DNA of 20,441 nucleotides, from contig DETN01000198.1 in NCBI GenBank assembly GCA_002362155.1, forward strand, positions 1 through 20,441, in the 5' to 3' direction. Below are positions 1-7,980 of the stretch, in pieces. Both the position numbers and the translations under genes were made by a program. This DNA is from Lachnospiraceae bacterium UBA3287 (GTDB lineage Bacteria; Bacillota; Clostridia; Lachnospirales; Lachnospiraceae). Numbering within the stretch: position 1 is the stretch's first letter; the number at the start of each line of letters is the position of its first letter. The notes under the pieces are model-generated. The model did not search any database. It worked only from the letters and a program-made list of their open reading frames with translations, and was not told the origin of the DNA.

Positions 1-611
1 TCTTCTGGAACCAGCTGGGAGACGGCAACCTGCTGAGCCGCTTCTTCCGTATTGCCCTGGAGGGGGAAAAGCCTGCCTCCTACCTGTATTTCGATACCGG
101 AGAGGACCCTGAGGTCCGCCATACCCTGCTGCAGGTCTATAAGGAGTACCAGCTGGATGAGCCCTACTCCTCCCAGATGGTAAATGCCCTCATGCGTCTC
201 TTCTTCCTGCTGATCCTCAGAAGATACGAAGGGACGGCCCGTCTGCCCAGGACAGACCACTTCTTCTGGAAGCACCAGTTCTCCGCCATCTTAAGCTATA
301 TCCAGAGCCACTATCAGGAAGCCACCTTAGCCGACGTGGCAGAACGCTTTTCCTACAGTCCCAAGCAGGTAGGCCGGATCGTAAAGACCTGCACCGGCCA
401 GTCCTTCGGAGACCTGGTCCGTGGCTTGAAGATGAAAAAAGCGGCGGAGCTCCTTCTGGACAGACAGTATCCTCCCGAGGAAGTGGCCCCTCTGACAGGC
501 TTTGCCACTCTCAGCAGCTTCTACCGGTCCTTCCGGGACTACTACGGCTTGCCACCAAAGGAATGGCTGGCACGGCAGAAGGCAGAAAGTCATGGCCTGC
601 CTTCTGTATGA
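1..611 (+). CDS. AraC-family transcriptional regulator, 5' end outside the window
   Basis: The reading frame is open from base 3, so the visible 202 or so residues are the C-terminal part of a longer protein. The last 100 residues form the AraC-type double helix-turn-helix. The first HTH contains TLADVAERFSYSPKQVGRIV and the second follows RQYPPEEVAPLTGFATLSSF, with the usual YRSFRDYYGLPPKEW ending that marks the family (F-x-x-x-x-G-x-x-P). The upstream visible part (YLYFDTGEDPEVRHTLL) resembles the linker after an AraC cupin sensor domain. An ATG at 177 is internal to the frame and not a likely start. A strong hairpin follows the stop at 650-684. The ligand and target genes cannot be inferred; nothing downstream on the same strand appears to be co-transcribed. 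Confidence 0.85.
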   Translation, partial: FWNQLGDGNLLSRFFRIALEGEKPASYLYFDTGEDPEVRHTLLQVYKEYQLDEPYSSQMVNALMRLFFLLILRRYEGTARLPRTDHFFWKHQFSAILSYIQSHYQEATLADVAERFSYSPKQVGRIVKTCTGQSFGDLVRGLKMKKAAELLLDRQYPPEEVAPLTGFATLSSFYRSFRDYYGLPPKEWLARQKAESHGLPSV

Positions 612-649
612 AAACAGACCGGATATCCTGGCAGTAAGCAAAAAAATGC

Positions 650-693
650 GCCTGCCTGCGCTTTGATGGTTCACGCAGGCAGGCACGTTTATT
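650..693 (+). terminator. Intrinsic terminator after the AraC-family gene
   Basis: Perfect 11-bp inverted repeat: GCCTGCCTGCG at 650-660 and CGCAGGCAGGC at 674-684, with a 13-nt loop, followed by a short T-rich stretch (GTTTATT). It begins 38 bases past the stop codon. The T-run is weak, so efficiency is uncertain. Confidence 0.7.
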
Positions 694-742
694 GCCGGCC
701 CCATTGCTTTTAAATAAAGTTCTTAAACGGGAATTTACTGTT

Positions 743-798
743 CAGCTCATTTCTCCCTTGACCGCTTCTACGGATGAATGAAATTCATCTCTGAGCTG
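743..798. repeat. Nested inverted repeat in the AraC/HTH intergenic region
   Basis: Outer arms CAGCTCA (743-749) and TGAGCTG (792-798) enclose an inner palindrome GATGAAT-GAA-ATTCATC (773-789). It lies between the AraC terminator and the operator of the HTH gene, at about the border where base composition becomes AT-rich. Role unknown: it could be a protein binding site or the edge of the acquired island. Confidence 0.4.
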
Positions 799-840
799 GC
801 TTAACCATTATTTCTACATAAGAAACCGGTTCACACTCAC

Positions 841-894
841 TTGATTTATTATCGGTTTACCGATAATATAATAGTAAAGAAAACCCTTTGGAGG
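841..894 (+). promoter_or_regulatory. Promoter, palindromic operator and RBS of the HTH/nucleotidyltransferase operon
   Basis: A perfect inverted repeat with 9-bp arms, TATTATCGG (847-855) and CCGATAATA (860-868), separated by TTTA, overlaps a TATAAT -10 box at 867-872. A TTGATT at 841-846 is a possible -35, but the 20-nt spacing is long. GGAGG at 890-894 is the ribosome binding site, 6 nt before ATG 901. A palindrome sitting on the promoter of an operon that starts with an HTH protein suggests autorepression, as is usual for toxin-antitoxin operons. Confidence 0.65.
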
Positions 895-900
895 TGCGGC

Positions 901-1425
901 ATGAATTTTGAAAAAGAACTGAAAAAGAGAAATATAAGCATCCGCGCCTGCTCCCTTCAGAGCGGAATCCCCTATGCAACCTTATATCCAATTATCAAAG
1001 GGCAGATCGATATTGGAACCTGCTCCTACTATACGGTTTCCAAGCTGGCCAGGTTCCTCGGTTTCAGGCCTGATGAAATCGTATATGAGAAAGAAGATTT
1101 TCAGACTTTTCGCAACAACCTGCATCATCGGATCAAAAATAATGAGCTGGAACTAGTCTTGGACATCATAGAAAAAGATGATGTAGCCGCCTATATGCGG
1201 CACGAGGATTATCTGAAAGCCCTGTATCTTGTTGCTACGGTAGATTACATCAGTAAGAAAAATGAAATCCCTTTATGTGACAAATTCAGTGATATCAGAA
1301 CCCTGAAACTGGGGCAGCCTTATTATGTCGGCGATTCCGCATTTTCTACACCAGAAAAGGATAGATGTATCGATGAATTCCTGAAATATAATATTTATGA
1401 AGGAGATATCTACGATGCCGTCTAA
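901..1425 (+). CDS. HTH (Xre-like) protein, probable antitoxin/regulator of the following nucleotidyltransferase
   Basis: A 174-aa protein. Residues 1-65 look like a lambda-repressor-type helix-turn-helix: ISIRACSLQSGIPYATLYPI, then YTVSKLARFLGFRPDEI. The remainder is a mostly helical, charged region that I do not recognise. ATG 901 is chosen over an upstream in-frame ATG at 841 because GGAGG lies 6 nt before it and because the upstream start would place the operator inside the coding region. The stop overlaps the start of the next gene by 11 bases, implying translational coupling. Two-gene pairs of a small HTH protein followed by a DUF6036-type nucleotidyltransferase resemble type II/IV toxin-antitoxin arrangements; the antitoxin role is inferred. 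Its base composition is more AT-rich than the que or hyd genes. Confidence 0.7.
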   Translation: MNFEKELKKRNISIRACSLQSGIPYATLYPIIKGQIDIGTCSYYTVSKLARFLGFRPDEIVYEKEDFQTFRNNLHHRIKNNELELVLDIIEKDDVAAYMRHEDYLKALYLVATVDYISKKNEIPLCDKFSDIRTLKLGQPYYVGDSAFSTPEKDRCIDEFLKYNIYEGDIYDAV

Positions 1426-2125
1426 AAAAATAACCAGAGCAAATGCAATGGATCTTCTTCGCAGATTTGCCAGAGCATACAGAAAAGAATTAGGAAAGGC
1501 TCCTGCAGAAATCATTATAGTAGGCGGTGGAAGCATAATGCTCAATTATAAATTCCGTGATGCGACACAGGATTTCGATGTTATATGTCAAACCTCTTCT
1601 GGGATAAAAAATGTAATCAGCCGTTTTGCAGATGAGAATGATCTTCCACGAGACTGGATGAATACCGATTTTATAAAGACTGCTTCCTATTCTGTTGTCT
1701 TGAGAGAAGTATCCCGTCATTATTGCTGGCTGAATAACCAGACCATGGAGATTCGAACTGTATCAGGTGTATACCTTATTGCCATGAAAATGGCTGCTCA
1801 CAGAGATTATAGAAACGATATATCTGATGCGATTGGAATAATGATTGAAGAAGCTGAAAGAGGAAAAACTATAACATATGAGGAAATCCAGGCAGCTTAC
1901 ATAAAACTGTATCACAAATCCCCAGATTCCAGAACGCAGGAACAGTTCCGAAGAATTTGCGGATTAAGCATTTCCGACTTAAGGAACCTGTATAATTCAC
2001 AAAGAGAAACCGAATTTCATGTCGCAGACAGACTAATTAGTTACATTGATGATGGTGGAAAGATTACGACTAAAAATGTAAAAGAAGTAGCGGCACGTAT
2101 CCGCGAAAAGATGAACCAGGAATAA
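1415..2125 (+). CDS. DUF6036-type nucleotidyltransferase, probable toxin-like partner
   Basis: A 236-aa protein with the minimal nucleotidyltransferase signature: GGGS at residues 37-40, then DFDV with Asp53 and Asp55, giving the G-G-S...D-x-D metal-binding pattern of the polymerase-beta-like superfamily. This is typical of DUF6036 and related to AbiEii/MenT-type toxins. The catalytic residues are intact. A third acidic residue is expected after the next beta strand; IRTVSGVYLIAMKMAAHRDYRNDISDA supplies the usual K-M-A-A-x-R...K/R-D-x-x-D motif (here RDYRNDISD). ATG 1415 has AAGGAG 11 nt upstream and is preferred to the in-frame ATG 1397. It overlaps the HTH gene. Substrate (possibly a tRNA 3' end, as for MenT toxins) is not determinable. 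Confidence 0.75.
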   Translation: MPSKKITRANAMDLLRRFARAYRKELGKAPAEIIIVGGGSIMLNYKFRDATQDFDVICQTSSGIKNVISRFADENDLPRDWMNTDFIKTASYSVVLREVSRHYCWLNNQTMEIRTVSGVYLIAMKMAAHRDYRNDISDAIGIMIEEAERGKTITYEEIQAAYIKLYHKSPDSRTQEQFRRICGLSISDLRNLYNSQRETEFHVADRLISYIDDGGKITTKNVKEVAARIREKMNQE

Positions 2126-2140
2126 TTATGTGTTCAAAAT

Positions 2141-2178
2141 GGCACCCTCTAAGGGAAACCCCTTAAATGGAAGGTGCC
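2141..2178. terminator. Hairpin between convergent genes, putative bidirectional terminator
   Basis: Arms GGCACC (2141-2146) and GGTGCC (2173-2178) enclose an inner stem TAAGGG / CCCTTA around AAAC. It lies 15 bases after the nucleotidyltransferase stop and 14 bases beyond the end of the convergent 789-aa gene, where one shared terminator is expected. The T-tracts on both sides are interrupted. Confidence 0.55.
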
Positions 2179-2192
2179 ATAATCTTATAATG

Positions 2193-4562
2193 TTATTTTG
2201 TCAGTTTATTCAATTCTTTACTGCACTTCTTCAGGTACTTTTGGTAGTCCTCAGTCTTTCTGATCAAATCTTTATCAAGATCATTCTTCTCCTCTTTCAG
2301 CACGTTCAGTTCATTTTCAGAAATCTCAACTGCCACATTGACCTGTTGATATACCGCCAGAACAGACTTCTTATCTTTTAGTTTTCCAATCAGCACACAT
2401 TTACAGAAGGTCAGAAGCTTCGCGCTTTGGCGGAGCCAGTATTCAGTTGGCGTCTGCAGGAGTACTACTGCAGCTGAAGCTGTTCCGGATCCTACTAGAC
2501 CAATCAGAGCACCTCCTCCTGTGATAATGGCCGTACCGCCTGCCATTCCAAGTCCTCCAGCAGCCAGAGAACCACCTCCTACAAAAGCAAGGCTGGCACT
2601 GGTCAAAGCAGCACCGTGCAGTCCCACAACAGCCTCGCCGGCAATTGCTATAGCAATGCCAGGAGCAAAAGTCATGGCAAGGGTTCCCATAGCCACTGCT
2701 GCCACTGCTGTTGCTCCTGCTCCTCCGATTTTCTTGACTGTACTGCCACTGACATAGCCTTTATACCTTGAGAATTCCTTGAGTATGGAATCCACTTCAT
2801 CCTGACTGACGATGGTCTGCCGGCGTACAAACTGATCTTTTACATAATCTGTTTCCGGTTTCAGCTTTTTGAAGATTCTGTCATATTCGCATCCAAGTTC
2901 TTTATAGGGCTCAAATAGAGCCAGTTCAATTGTTAAGAGGCAGAACCATCTCCAGTTCTGGTGGTCTTTTGCAAGTTCATAAATTCCGTCATAGATCTTA
3001 TCTTCATCTGTTACAAAATACTCTTCTGCCAGTTCCGTTGGAATTCCGATTCCTGAAAGAATAACTTTTTTCCACCTGTCCAGCCAAAGTTGCTTGTTTT
3101 TAGCATTATTGCTTTTCTTTGTTTCCTTAATATCGTATACCGTAGAAAGATTCTCCAGACTGTAAAGGAGCCTTGCCTGACCGGCATCCAATACCAGCGG
3201 GTCGAAAGCACTGTTATCCTCAAAGTTCTGATCCGGCTCCTCTGTTGTCTGGGTTTTTCTTTTCTTTCCTCTTTGGAAAAGGATGCTGATATCTTCTCCC
3301 CAGTACTTGCTGGCAGCGGAGCAGGCAAACAGGAATCTGCCGATTCCGGCAACATTCAGTTCCGAAATAAAAGTATCACTGAATTTCTTTCCGTTGACCT
3401 TTTTCTCCTTAAGAGCTTTGATTGTTGCGCCGGCAAGATTTGCTCCTGTAAATGACGCACTGGAAATCAGACACATTTTTGAAAGAACATGTTGATCCTC
3501 CGGTAATATTTCAGTTAATGAAATTTCTGAGAGTTCCTTGAAAGAAGTGATTCCGCGCTCCCTGGCAGTTCTGCCGGCATAAAGGAGTACATACATTCCC
3601 CGTACCAGGCATTCGTTAATCAGCACGGGGAAAGCGTTCTCAGCAACATTCAGCACTAATTTCATTATGGAAAATAGCGGATTATTCTTTCCGTATATAT
3701 TTTCATCCACGTCCTTTTCAAGGCGGCCAAGAATATTCCTCACCCAACCGGAATACATTCTCCTGGCTTCTTCTTCGTCTGTAGGTATATCCTTTAAAAT
3801 AGTGGATTTAAAAAGATTTTTTACTGCTTTTCGCAGTTCCTTCGGTATCCCCATGTTTTCCACTATGCTGATCTTGTTTCGGATCTCTGTCATCCCCAGC
3901 GAAAACAGCCAGTAAAATATGGCACAGATCAGTTTCTGACCGTTGGTCTGGCCAATGACGTAATCATCCGGAAGGTTTTCGAAACTGATTTCGCCCGTTT
4001 CGTCAAGAACGATTTTCTTCCCATAGAACTGTGTAATGATGGAAAAAGCGAGTCCTGTCAATGAAGGATGTTCTGCCAGTACAGTTGAAGCAATTTCTAT
4101 TTTGCCAGCCTTTTTTACAATTCTTTCCACCCTGCTCAGAAGAAAGCGACATGCCCCTTTATAATCGGACTTCTTATAACCGGAAAGAACACCTGCTCCA
4201 ATTACAATCTTTTCCCAGTCTTTCTTTTTGAATTCTTCTATTTTCTTCAACTGTTCTTCAGACAGATGAACCATACTTAAGGTGCCTGTAAGAATACCGC
4301 AGGCAGCCGCGACCGCATAGAAAACCCTGTCGGATTCTGGCACTTCTTCATCGAAATCCACGTCTACAAAGTCAGTCTGATCAGTACTTTGTTCCGTTTC
4401 ATTCATTCGGTAAGAATATCCATTATCAAAATCGAAGAAAAACGAATAATGTGCTGAATCATTTTTCTCATAACTGACTATTGCATAGTTCTCTTCTTTT
4501 TCCTCTTTTCTGATTCGTTCAGGCAGAAGATGTCTGACAGGTATCAGATTATTATCACTCAC
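2193..4562 (-). CDS. Large protein of unknown function with Gly/Ala-rich membrane-like segment
   Basis: A 789-aa protein that I do not recognise. From the N terminus: an acidic, Asp/Glu-rich region to about residue 80; a short hydrophobic stretch (VFYAVAAACGILTGTLSMVHL); a long, apparently helical, Lys/Glu-rich body; a Gly/Ala-rich hydrophobic region of about 90 residues near 610-700, with glycine-zipper-like spacing (e.g. GGGSLAAGGLGMAGGTAI); and a Lys/Glu-rich probable coiled coil at the C terminus (NELNVLKEEKNDLDKDLIRK). There is no signal peptide. GTG 4562 is chosen because AAAGGGGGG lies 6 nt upstream; an in-frame GTG at 4580 would put that site inside the coding region. The gene is AT-rich and stands alone, convergent with the HTH/nucleotidyltransferase pair. 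Membrane insertion or pore formation is a guess from composition only. Confidence 0.75.
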   Translation of the reverse strand: MSDNNLIPVRHLLPERIRKEEKEENYAIVSYEKNDSAHYSFFFDFDNGYSYRMNETEQSTDQTDFVDVDFDEEVPESDRVFYAVAAACGILTGTLSMVHLSEEQLKKIEEFKKKDWEKIVIGAGVLSGYKKSDYKGACRFLLSRVERIVKKAGKIEIASTVLAEHPSLTGLAFSIITQFYGKKIVLDETGEISFENLPDDYVIGQTNGQKLICAIFYWLFSLGMTEIRNKISIVENMGIPKELRKAVKNLFKSTILKDIPTDEEEARRMYSGWVRNILGRLEKDVDENIYGKNNPLFSIMKLVLNVAENAFPVLINECLVRGMYVLLYAGRTARERGITSFKELSEISLTEILPEDQHVLSKMCLISSASFTGANLAGATIKALKEKKVNGKKFSDTFISELNVAGIGRFLFACSAASKYWGEDISILFQRGKKRKTQTTEEPDQNFEDNSAFDPLVLDAGQARLLYSLENLSTVYDIKETKKSNNAKNKQLWLDRWKKVILSGIGIPTELAEEYFVTDEDKIYDGIYELAKDHQNWRWFCLLTIELALFEPYKELGCEYDRIFKKLKPETDYVKDQFVRRQTIVSQDEVDSILKEFSRYKGYVSGSTVKKIGGAGATAVAAVAMGTLAMTFAPGIAIAIAGEAVVGLHGAALTSASLAFVGGGSLAAGGLGMAGGTAIITGGGALIGLVGSGTASAAVVLLQTPTEYWLRQSAKLLTFCKCVLIGKLKDKKSVLAVYQQVNVAVEISENELNVLKEEKNDLDKDLIRKTEDYQKYLKKCSKELNKLTK

Positions 4563-4603
4563 TGCTGTCCCCCCTTTCACTGGCTCAACAAGGCATTCAT
4601 ATC

Positions 4604-4633
4604 TTTATAATAGCAGACTGAAATTCATGTGAA
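4604..4633 (-). promoter_or_regulatory. Putative promoter of the 789-aa protein gene
   Basis: Reading on the - strand, TTCACA (4633-4628), an 18-nt spacer and TATAAA (4609-4604) lie about 40 bases before the GTG start. This is a moderate match to a sigma-A promoter. Confidence 0.45.
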
Positions 4634-4929
4634 ACGTATTAATAGCATTTTACCAAAATGAATGAGTATGAATATCTGAAACGGATCTTCAATTAATATA
4701 ATCCATATTTCCGTTAACAAAAGGAATAATTATTTTATGCAGGGCCTGTGTTTTCTCTCTATGACATCCTCAGCAAATTCACCGGGTTCAATGGAAAATG
4801 CAGAAAATCAGAACATTTATTGATGTAAAAAATCGTTCTACATAATGCCTTTTATACAACCGGCATAATGATAACGCCGGCCTAAGTACTATTCCAATCC
4901 GAGATATTCCGCCGTTCATCAGACTCAAC
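4634..4929. other. Intergenic AT-rich stretch without a recognisable gene
   Basis: About 300 bases between the promoter of the 789-aa gene and the que-operon terminator. I see no credible coding region: the only longer open frame on the - strand (from 5033) starts upstream of, and runs through, the queF terminator hairpin. A weak CCGGC...GCCGG hairpin lies at about 4860-4882. Otherwise nothing. Confidence 0.5.
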
Positions 4930-4931
4930 AA

Positions 4932-4980
4932 TGAAAAAGCTCCTTCCGGATAAGGCTTAGAAACCTGTCCGAAAGGGGCT
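4932..4980 (-). terminator. Intrinsic terminator of the que operon
   Basis: On the - strand, arms AGCCCCTTTCGGACAGG (4980-4964) and CCTTATCCGGAAGGAGCT (4955-4938) pair over about 17 positions with two mismatches and an 8-nt loop. They are followed by a TTTTT run (4938-4934). It lies about 80 bases past the queF stop. Confidence 0.85.
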
Positions 4981-5060
4981 TTGATTCTTCTGTTATTTTT
5001 TTGCTTTTGCCCTGTTTTTCTGCGGGCTTTCACTTTCTGAGCGCACTCTGCCCTGCCTTC

Positions 5061-5543
5061 TTAGCGGTTGTCCACGATCTCCGGCAGCATGTCATGGCCG
5101 CTGAGGCGGTCCCAGGCCACCTTTTCCCAGCGGGTGCCGGGCTTGCCGTAGTTGCAGTAGGGGTCGATGGAAAGACCGCCCCTGGGCAGGAACCTGCCCC
5201 ATACCTCGATATACTTGGGTTCCATGAGCTTTATCAGATCCTTCATGATGATGTTGATGACATCCTCGTGGAAATCGCCGTGGTTCCTGAAGGAAAACAG
5301 GTAGAGCTTTAAAGACTTGCTCTCTACCAGTTTCTGGTCCGGTACGTAGGAGATGGTGATCGTGGCGAAATCCGGCTGCCCTGTGATGGGGCAGAGGCTG
5401 GTAAATTCGGGACAGTTGAACTTTACGAAATAGTCGTTGTCCGGATGCTTGTTGGAAAATGATTCCAGAACAGAGGGGTCATAGTCCATGGAATAACGGG
5501 TATTCTGGCTGCCCAGCTTTGTCAGTCCTTCTTTTTCTCTCAT
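5061..5543 (-). CDS. queF: NADPH-dependent 7-cyano-7-deazaguanine (preQ0) reductase
   Basis: A 160-aa, single-domain QueF of the short (Bacillus) type. It reduces the nitrile of preQ0 to the aminomethyl group of preQ1 with two NADPH, the last step before tRNA insertion. The nucleophile is Cys51 in FTSLCPITGQPD with Asp58 nearby. The QueF signature ESKSLKLYLFSFRNHGDFHE spans residues 74-93, where His92-Glu93 bind substrate. ATG 5543 follows AGGAGAGGA at a good distance. It is the last gene of the que operon, 18 bases after queC, and is followed by a strong terminator. No missing residues seen. Confidence 0.96.
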   Translation of the reverse strand: MREKEGLTKLGSQNTRYSMDYDPSVLESFSNKHPDNDYFVKFNCPEFTSLCPITGQPDFATITISYVPDQKLVESKSLKLYLFSFRNHGDFHEDVINIIMKDLIKLMEPKYIEVWGRFLPRGGLSIDPYCNYGKPGTRWEKVAWDRLSGHDMLPEIVDNR

Positions 5544-5561
5544 CGTATCTTCCTCTCCTTC

Positions 5562-6257
5562 TTACTTTCTGATCCTGACAAGAGCCGGATCTTCCACGTG
5601 GTTGGCCGCAAAGGCCGCTGCCCTGTCAATGCAGGTGGCGCATTTTCCGCAGGGCTCCTCTCCTCCTTCGTAGCAGGACCATGTCAGCTCGTAGGGGACT
5701 CCGATCTCCAGTCCCATCCTGACCACGTCTGCCTTGGATACATTCACAAAGGGAGCCTCGATCCTGAGCTGATGGCCGGATCCTTCCCAGATGGCTTCGT
5801 TCATGGCATTGTTGAAGACAGGCGAACAGTCGGGATAGGCCGCTCCTGCGGAGTCGTCCGCATGGGCTCCGTAATAGATGACGCTGCAGTCCCTGCTCAG
5901 GGCAATGGAAGCCGCGGAGGACAGGAAAAGGCCGTTCCTGAAAGGAACATAGGTGGAGACAGGCTTTTCACCTTCTGTCTTCCTGATCTGATCCGCATAG
6001 CTCTCTTCCGGGATCTCCTCCGTGGAGTGTCTGAGCAGAGAGCAGTTGCTGTCCTTAAAGATGACACTCAGGTCCAGGAACAGATGCTCCACCCCGTAAT
6101 AGTCTGCCACGGCTATGGAGGCCCTGATCTCCTTATCGTGCTTTTGTCCGTAGAAGACAGAAAGAGCGATCACGTTCTCTCTGCCGTATTTTTTAACTGC
6201 CAGTCCCAGGGCCGTGGTGGAATCCACGCCGCCGCTGGAAAGAACCAGTGCTTTCAT
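5562..6257 (-). CDS. queC: 7-cyano-7-deazaguanine synthase
   Basis: A 231-aa ATP-dependent enzyme that converts 7-carboxy-7-deazaguanine and ammonia to preQ0. The PP-loop SGGVDST is at residues 8-14. A C-terminal zinc site has Cys194, Cys203, Cys206 and Cys209 (C-x8-C-G-K-C-A-T-C). The ATG at 6257 (MKALVLSS) is chosen because GAAAGG lies just upstream and homologues begin directly before the PP-loop; the open frame extends further upstream only across the folE end. It sits 16 bases after folE, in the fourth position of the operon. Confidence 0.96.
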   Translation of the reverse strand: MKALVLSSGGVDSTTALGLAVKKYGRENVIALSVFYGQKHDKEIRASIAVADYYGVEHLFLDLSVIFKDSNCSLLRHSTEEIPEESYADQIRKTEGEKPVSTYVPFRNGLFLSSAASIALSRDCSVIYYGAHADDSAGAAYPDCSPVFNNAMNEAIWEGSGHQLRIEAPFVNVSKADVVRMGLEIGVPYELTWSCYEGGEEPCGKCATCIDRAAAFAANHVEDPALVRIRK

Positions 6258-6273
6258 ATTTATGCCTTTCTTT

Positions 6274-6843
6274 TTATCTGAGATACAGTTGCAGAGAGGG
6301 ATCTGTCTTAAAGACGCCCCGCAGCTCCGCCGAAACGGTCTTTGCGTTTGTTTTCTTGATGCCTCTGGCGCTGACACAGCTGTGATAGCCTTCGATCAGG
6401 ACGGCCACATCCTCCGTGCCCACGATCTCCGACAGGATATCCGCGATATCCCTGCCGATCTTCTCCTGCAGCTGCAGGCGCTTTCCCACCATGTCGCAGA
6501 TCCTGGCGATCTTGGAAAGGCCGATGACCTTTCCCCTGGGGATATAGGCCACGGTGGCCTTCATGTCGTACATCAGGGCCATGTGGTGCTCGCAGTAGGA
6601 AAACATCTCGATATCCTTCATGCATACCACTCTGCCCGAGTGCACGTCCTCCAGCCCTTCCTCAAAGGTCTTGTCCAGCATCTGGGCCAGCTCGTGGTTG
6701 GTATAGTTCATTCCCGCGAAGACTTCCTCATACATTTCCGCGACCCGTCTGGGGGTCTCGATCAGCCCTTCCCTGTCCGGATCGTCGCCCAGGGCGATCA
6801 GGATCCCTCTGATGTGTTCCTCTATAGCTTTTTTGTCGATCAT
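6274..6843 (-). CDS. folE: GTP cyclohydrolase I
   Basis: A 189-aa enzyme that opens GTP to 7,8-dihydroneopterin triphosphate, the shared precursor of folate and queuosine. Zinc ligands are visible: Cys84 in SYCEHHM with the adjacent His87, and Cys156 in YHSCVSARGI. The segment GKVIGLSKIARICDMVGKRLQLQEK is characteristic of the type IA enzyme. Its start overlaps the queE stop by one base (TAATG), with AGAGAGG upstream. Placement between queE and queC shows it supplies the queuosine branch here; whether it also serves folate synthesis cannot be told. Confidence 0.96.
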   Translation of the reverse strand: MIDKKAIEEHIRGILIALGDDPDREGLIETPRRVAEMYEEVFAGMNYTNHELAQMLDKTFEEGLEDVHSGRVVCMKDIEMFSYCEHHMALMYDMKATVAYIPRGKVIGLSKIARICDMVGKRLQLQEKIGRDIADILSEIVGTEDVAVLIEGYHSCVSARGIKKTNAKTVSAELRGVFKTDPSLQLYLR

Positions 6844-7493
6844 TATACACCTCTCTTATCCGGATCCCAGATCACCTTATGCATCTGAATCTGCAGACGT
6901 ACATCATTCAGCTTGTGCTCCAGCAGGAAGCCCACGATCTCTGCCGGCTCTATGGCTCCGAAAACAGGGCTGAAATAGACATGGCAGCGCTCTGTCAGGT
7001 CATAGGCCCTGATGATCTCCAGCGCCCTTTCCAGGTCCTGCCTGCTGCCGGATACGAATTTCACCGTATCCTCTTTTCTGAGGCTCTCCATGTTTTTAAG
7101 AAGCATCCGGGATTCGTATCCGCTAGAGGGAAGCTTGTAGTCCATGGTAAAGACGGGACGGGCGCCTTCGAAGCCTTCTATGGAAACAGCTCCGTTGGTC
7201 TCGATCTCCACCCGAAGGTCCTCCTCCAGAAGCAGCCGGATCAGTTCCTTTATGTCCTTCTGCAGAAGAGGTTCTCCCCCTGTCAGGGTCACGTTCCGGA
7301 TCCCTGTCTGCAGAGCATAATCCGCAAGGGCCCGGGGGCTTTCTTCCTCGAAGGGACAGTCCGCTTCATTGGCCCACATGGTATCACAGTAGCTGCAGCG
7401 GAGATTGCAGCCCCTAAAGCGGATAAAGAGAGCTGTCTCTCCTGCCCTCCATCCTTCTCCGTTGATGCTTAAGAATTTTTCCACTACCTGCAT
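6843..7493 (-). CDS. queE: 7-carboxy-7-deazaguanine synthase (radical SAM)
   Basis: A 216-aa radical SAM enzyme that contracts carboxy-tetrahydropterin to 7-carboxy-7-deazaguanine. The cluster-binding motif C-x3-C-x2-C is Cys29, Cys33 and Cys36 (RGCNLRCSYCDT). It is preceded by the substrate-binding INGEG (residues 10-14) and followed by LTGGEPLLQ. ATG 7493 is 3 bases after the queD stop, with its ribosome binding site inside the queD end, so the two are probably coupled. The C-terminal QIQMHKVIWDPDKRGV is typical of the family. Confidence 0.95.
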   Translation of the reverse strand: MQVVEKFLSINGEGWRAGETALFIRFRGCNLRCSYCDTMWANEADCPFEEESPRALADYALQTGIRNVTLTGGEPLLQKDIKELIRLLLEEDLRVEIETNGAVSIEGFEGARPVFTMDYKLPSSGYESRMLLKNMESLRKEDTVKFVSGSRQDLERALEIIRAYDLTERCHVYFSPVFGAIEPAEIVGFLLEHKLNDVRLQIQMHKVIWDPDKRGV

Positions 7494-7496
7494 CTC

Positions 7497-7916
7497 TTAT
7501 TCCTCATAGGCCGCGCAGTTGGAGGGCGTCTCATAGACCTCGATCCGGCGTACCTGATATCCCTTTCCTTTAAGCTTCTCAAAAAAGAAACGGGCAAAGT
7601 TCTCCGCCGTGGGCCTGAAGGACACCTGCTTTATGTTGAAGCTCTCGCTCAGAAGGGCTTCCAGGGTCTCATTCTTTAAAGAGCCCTCTTCCATGATCAG
7701 GCTGTGGTCGAAATAATCGCAGAGGCTCTTAAGGTCTCTTTTCAGGTCGCCGAAGTCCACCACCATTCCTCTGGTCTGTCCCTCTTCTTCCAGAGACTCG
7801 CTCTTTATTTCCGCAGACACTCTCCAGCGGTGTCCGTGGATGTTCCTGCATTTTCCGTCGTAGCCCCAGAGGAAATGGGCGGCGTCAAAGCTGTTTTCCG
7901 TTTTCAAAAAATACAT
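7497..7916 (-). CDS. queD: 6-carboxy-5,6,7,8-tetrahydropterin synthase
   Basis: A 139-aa enzyme that converts dihydroneopterin triphosphate to carboxy-tetrahydropterin. Zinc ligands His14 (FDAAH), His27 and His29 (NIHGHRW) are present, as is catalytic Cys23, and the Asp70-His71 pair in YFDHSL. The ATG at 7916 is chosen because family members begin only a few residues before the first zinc His, and GGAG lies 8 nt upstream. The same open frame runs upstream through the riboswitch leader but is not coding there. It is the first gene of the operon, right after the leader terminator. Confidence 0.94.
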   Translation of the reverse strand: MYFLKTENSFDAAHFLWGYDGKCRNIHGHRWRVSAEIKSESLEEEGQTRGMVVDFGDLKRDLKSLCDYFDHSLIMEEGSLKNETLEALLSESFNIKQVSFRPTAENFARFFFEKLKGKGYQVRRIEVYETPSNCAAYEE

Positions 7917-7932
7917 TGAAATTCTCCAAAAT

Positions 7933-7961
7933 AAAAAAACTCCGCGCAGGGGAACGCAGAG
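7933..7961 (-). terminator. Attenuator terminator of the proximal preQ1 riboswitch
   Basis: On the - strand, a perfect stem (one G-U) of CTCTGCG (7961-7955) and CGCGGAG (7946-7940) with loop TTCCCCTG is followed by seven T residues (7939-7933). It ends only about 17 bases before the queD start codon, so it must be conditional for the operon to be expressed. Confidence 0.88.
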
Positions 7962-7980
7962 TACAAGAACTGAATCCTGG

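Noticed and set aside
4788..5033. 81-codon - strand open frame after queF
   Set aside because: It runs through the queF terminator hairpin, lacks a convincing ribosome binding site and has no recognisable sequence.
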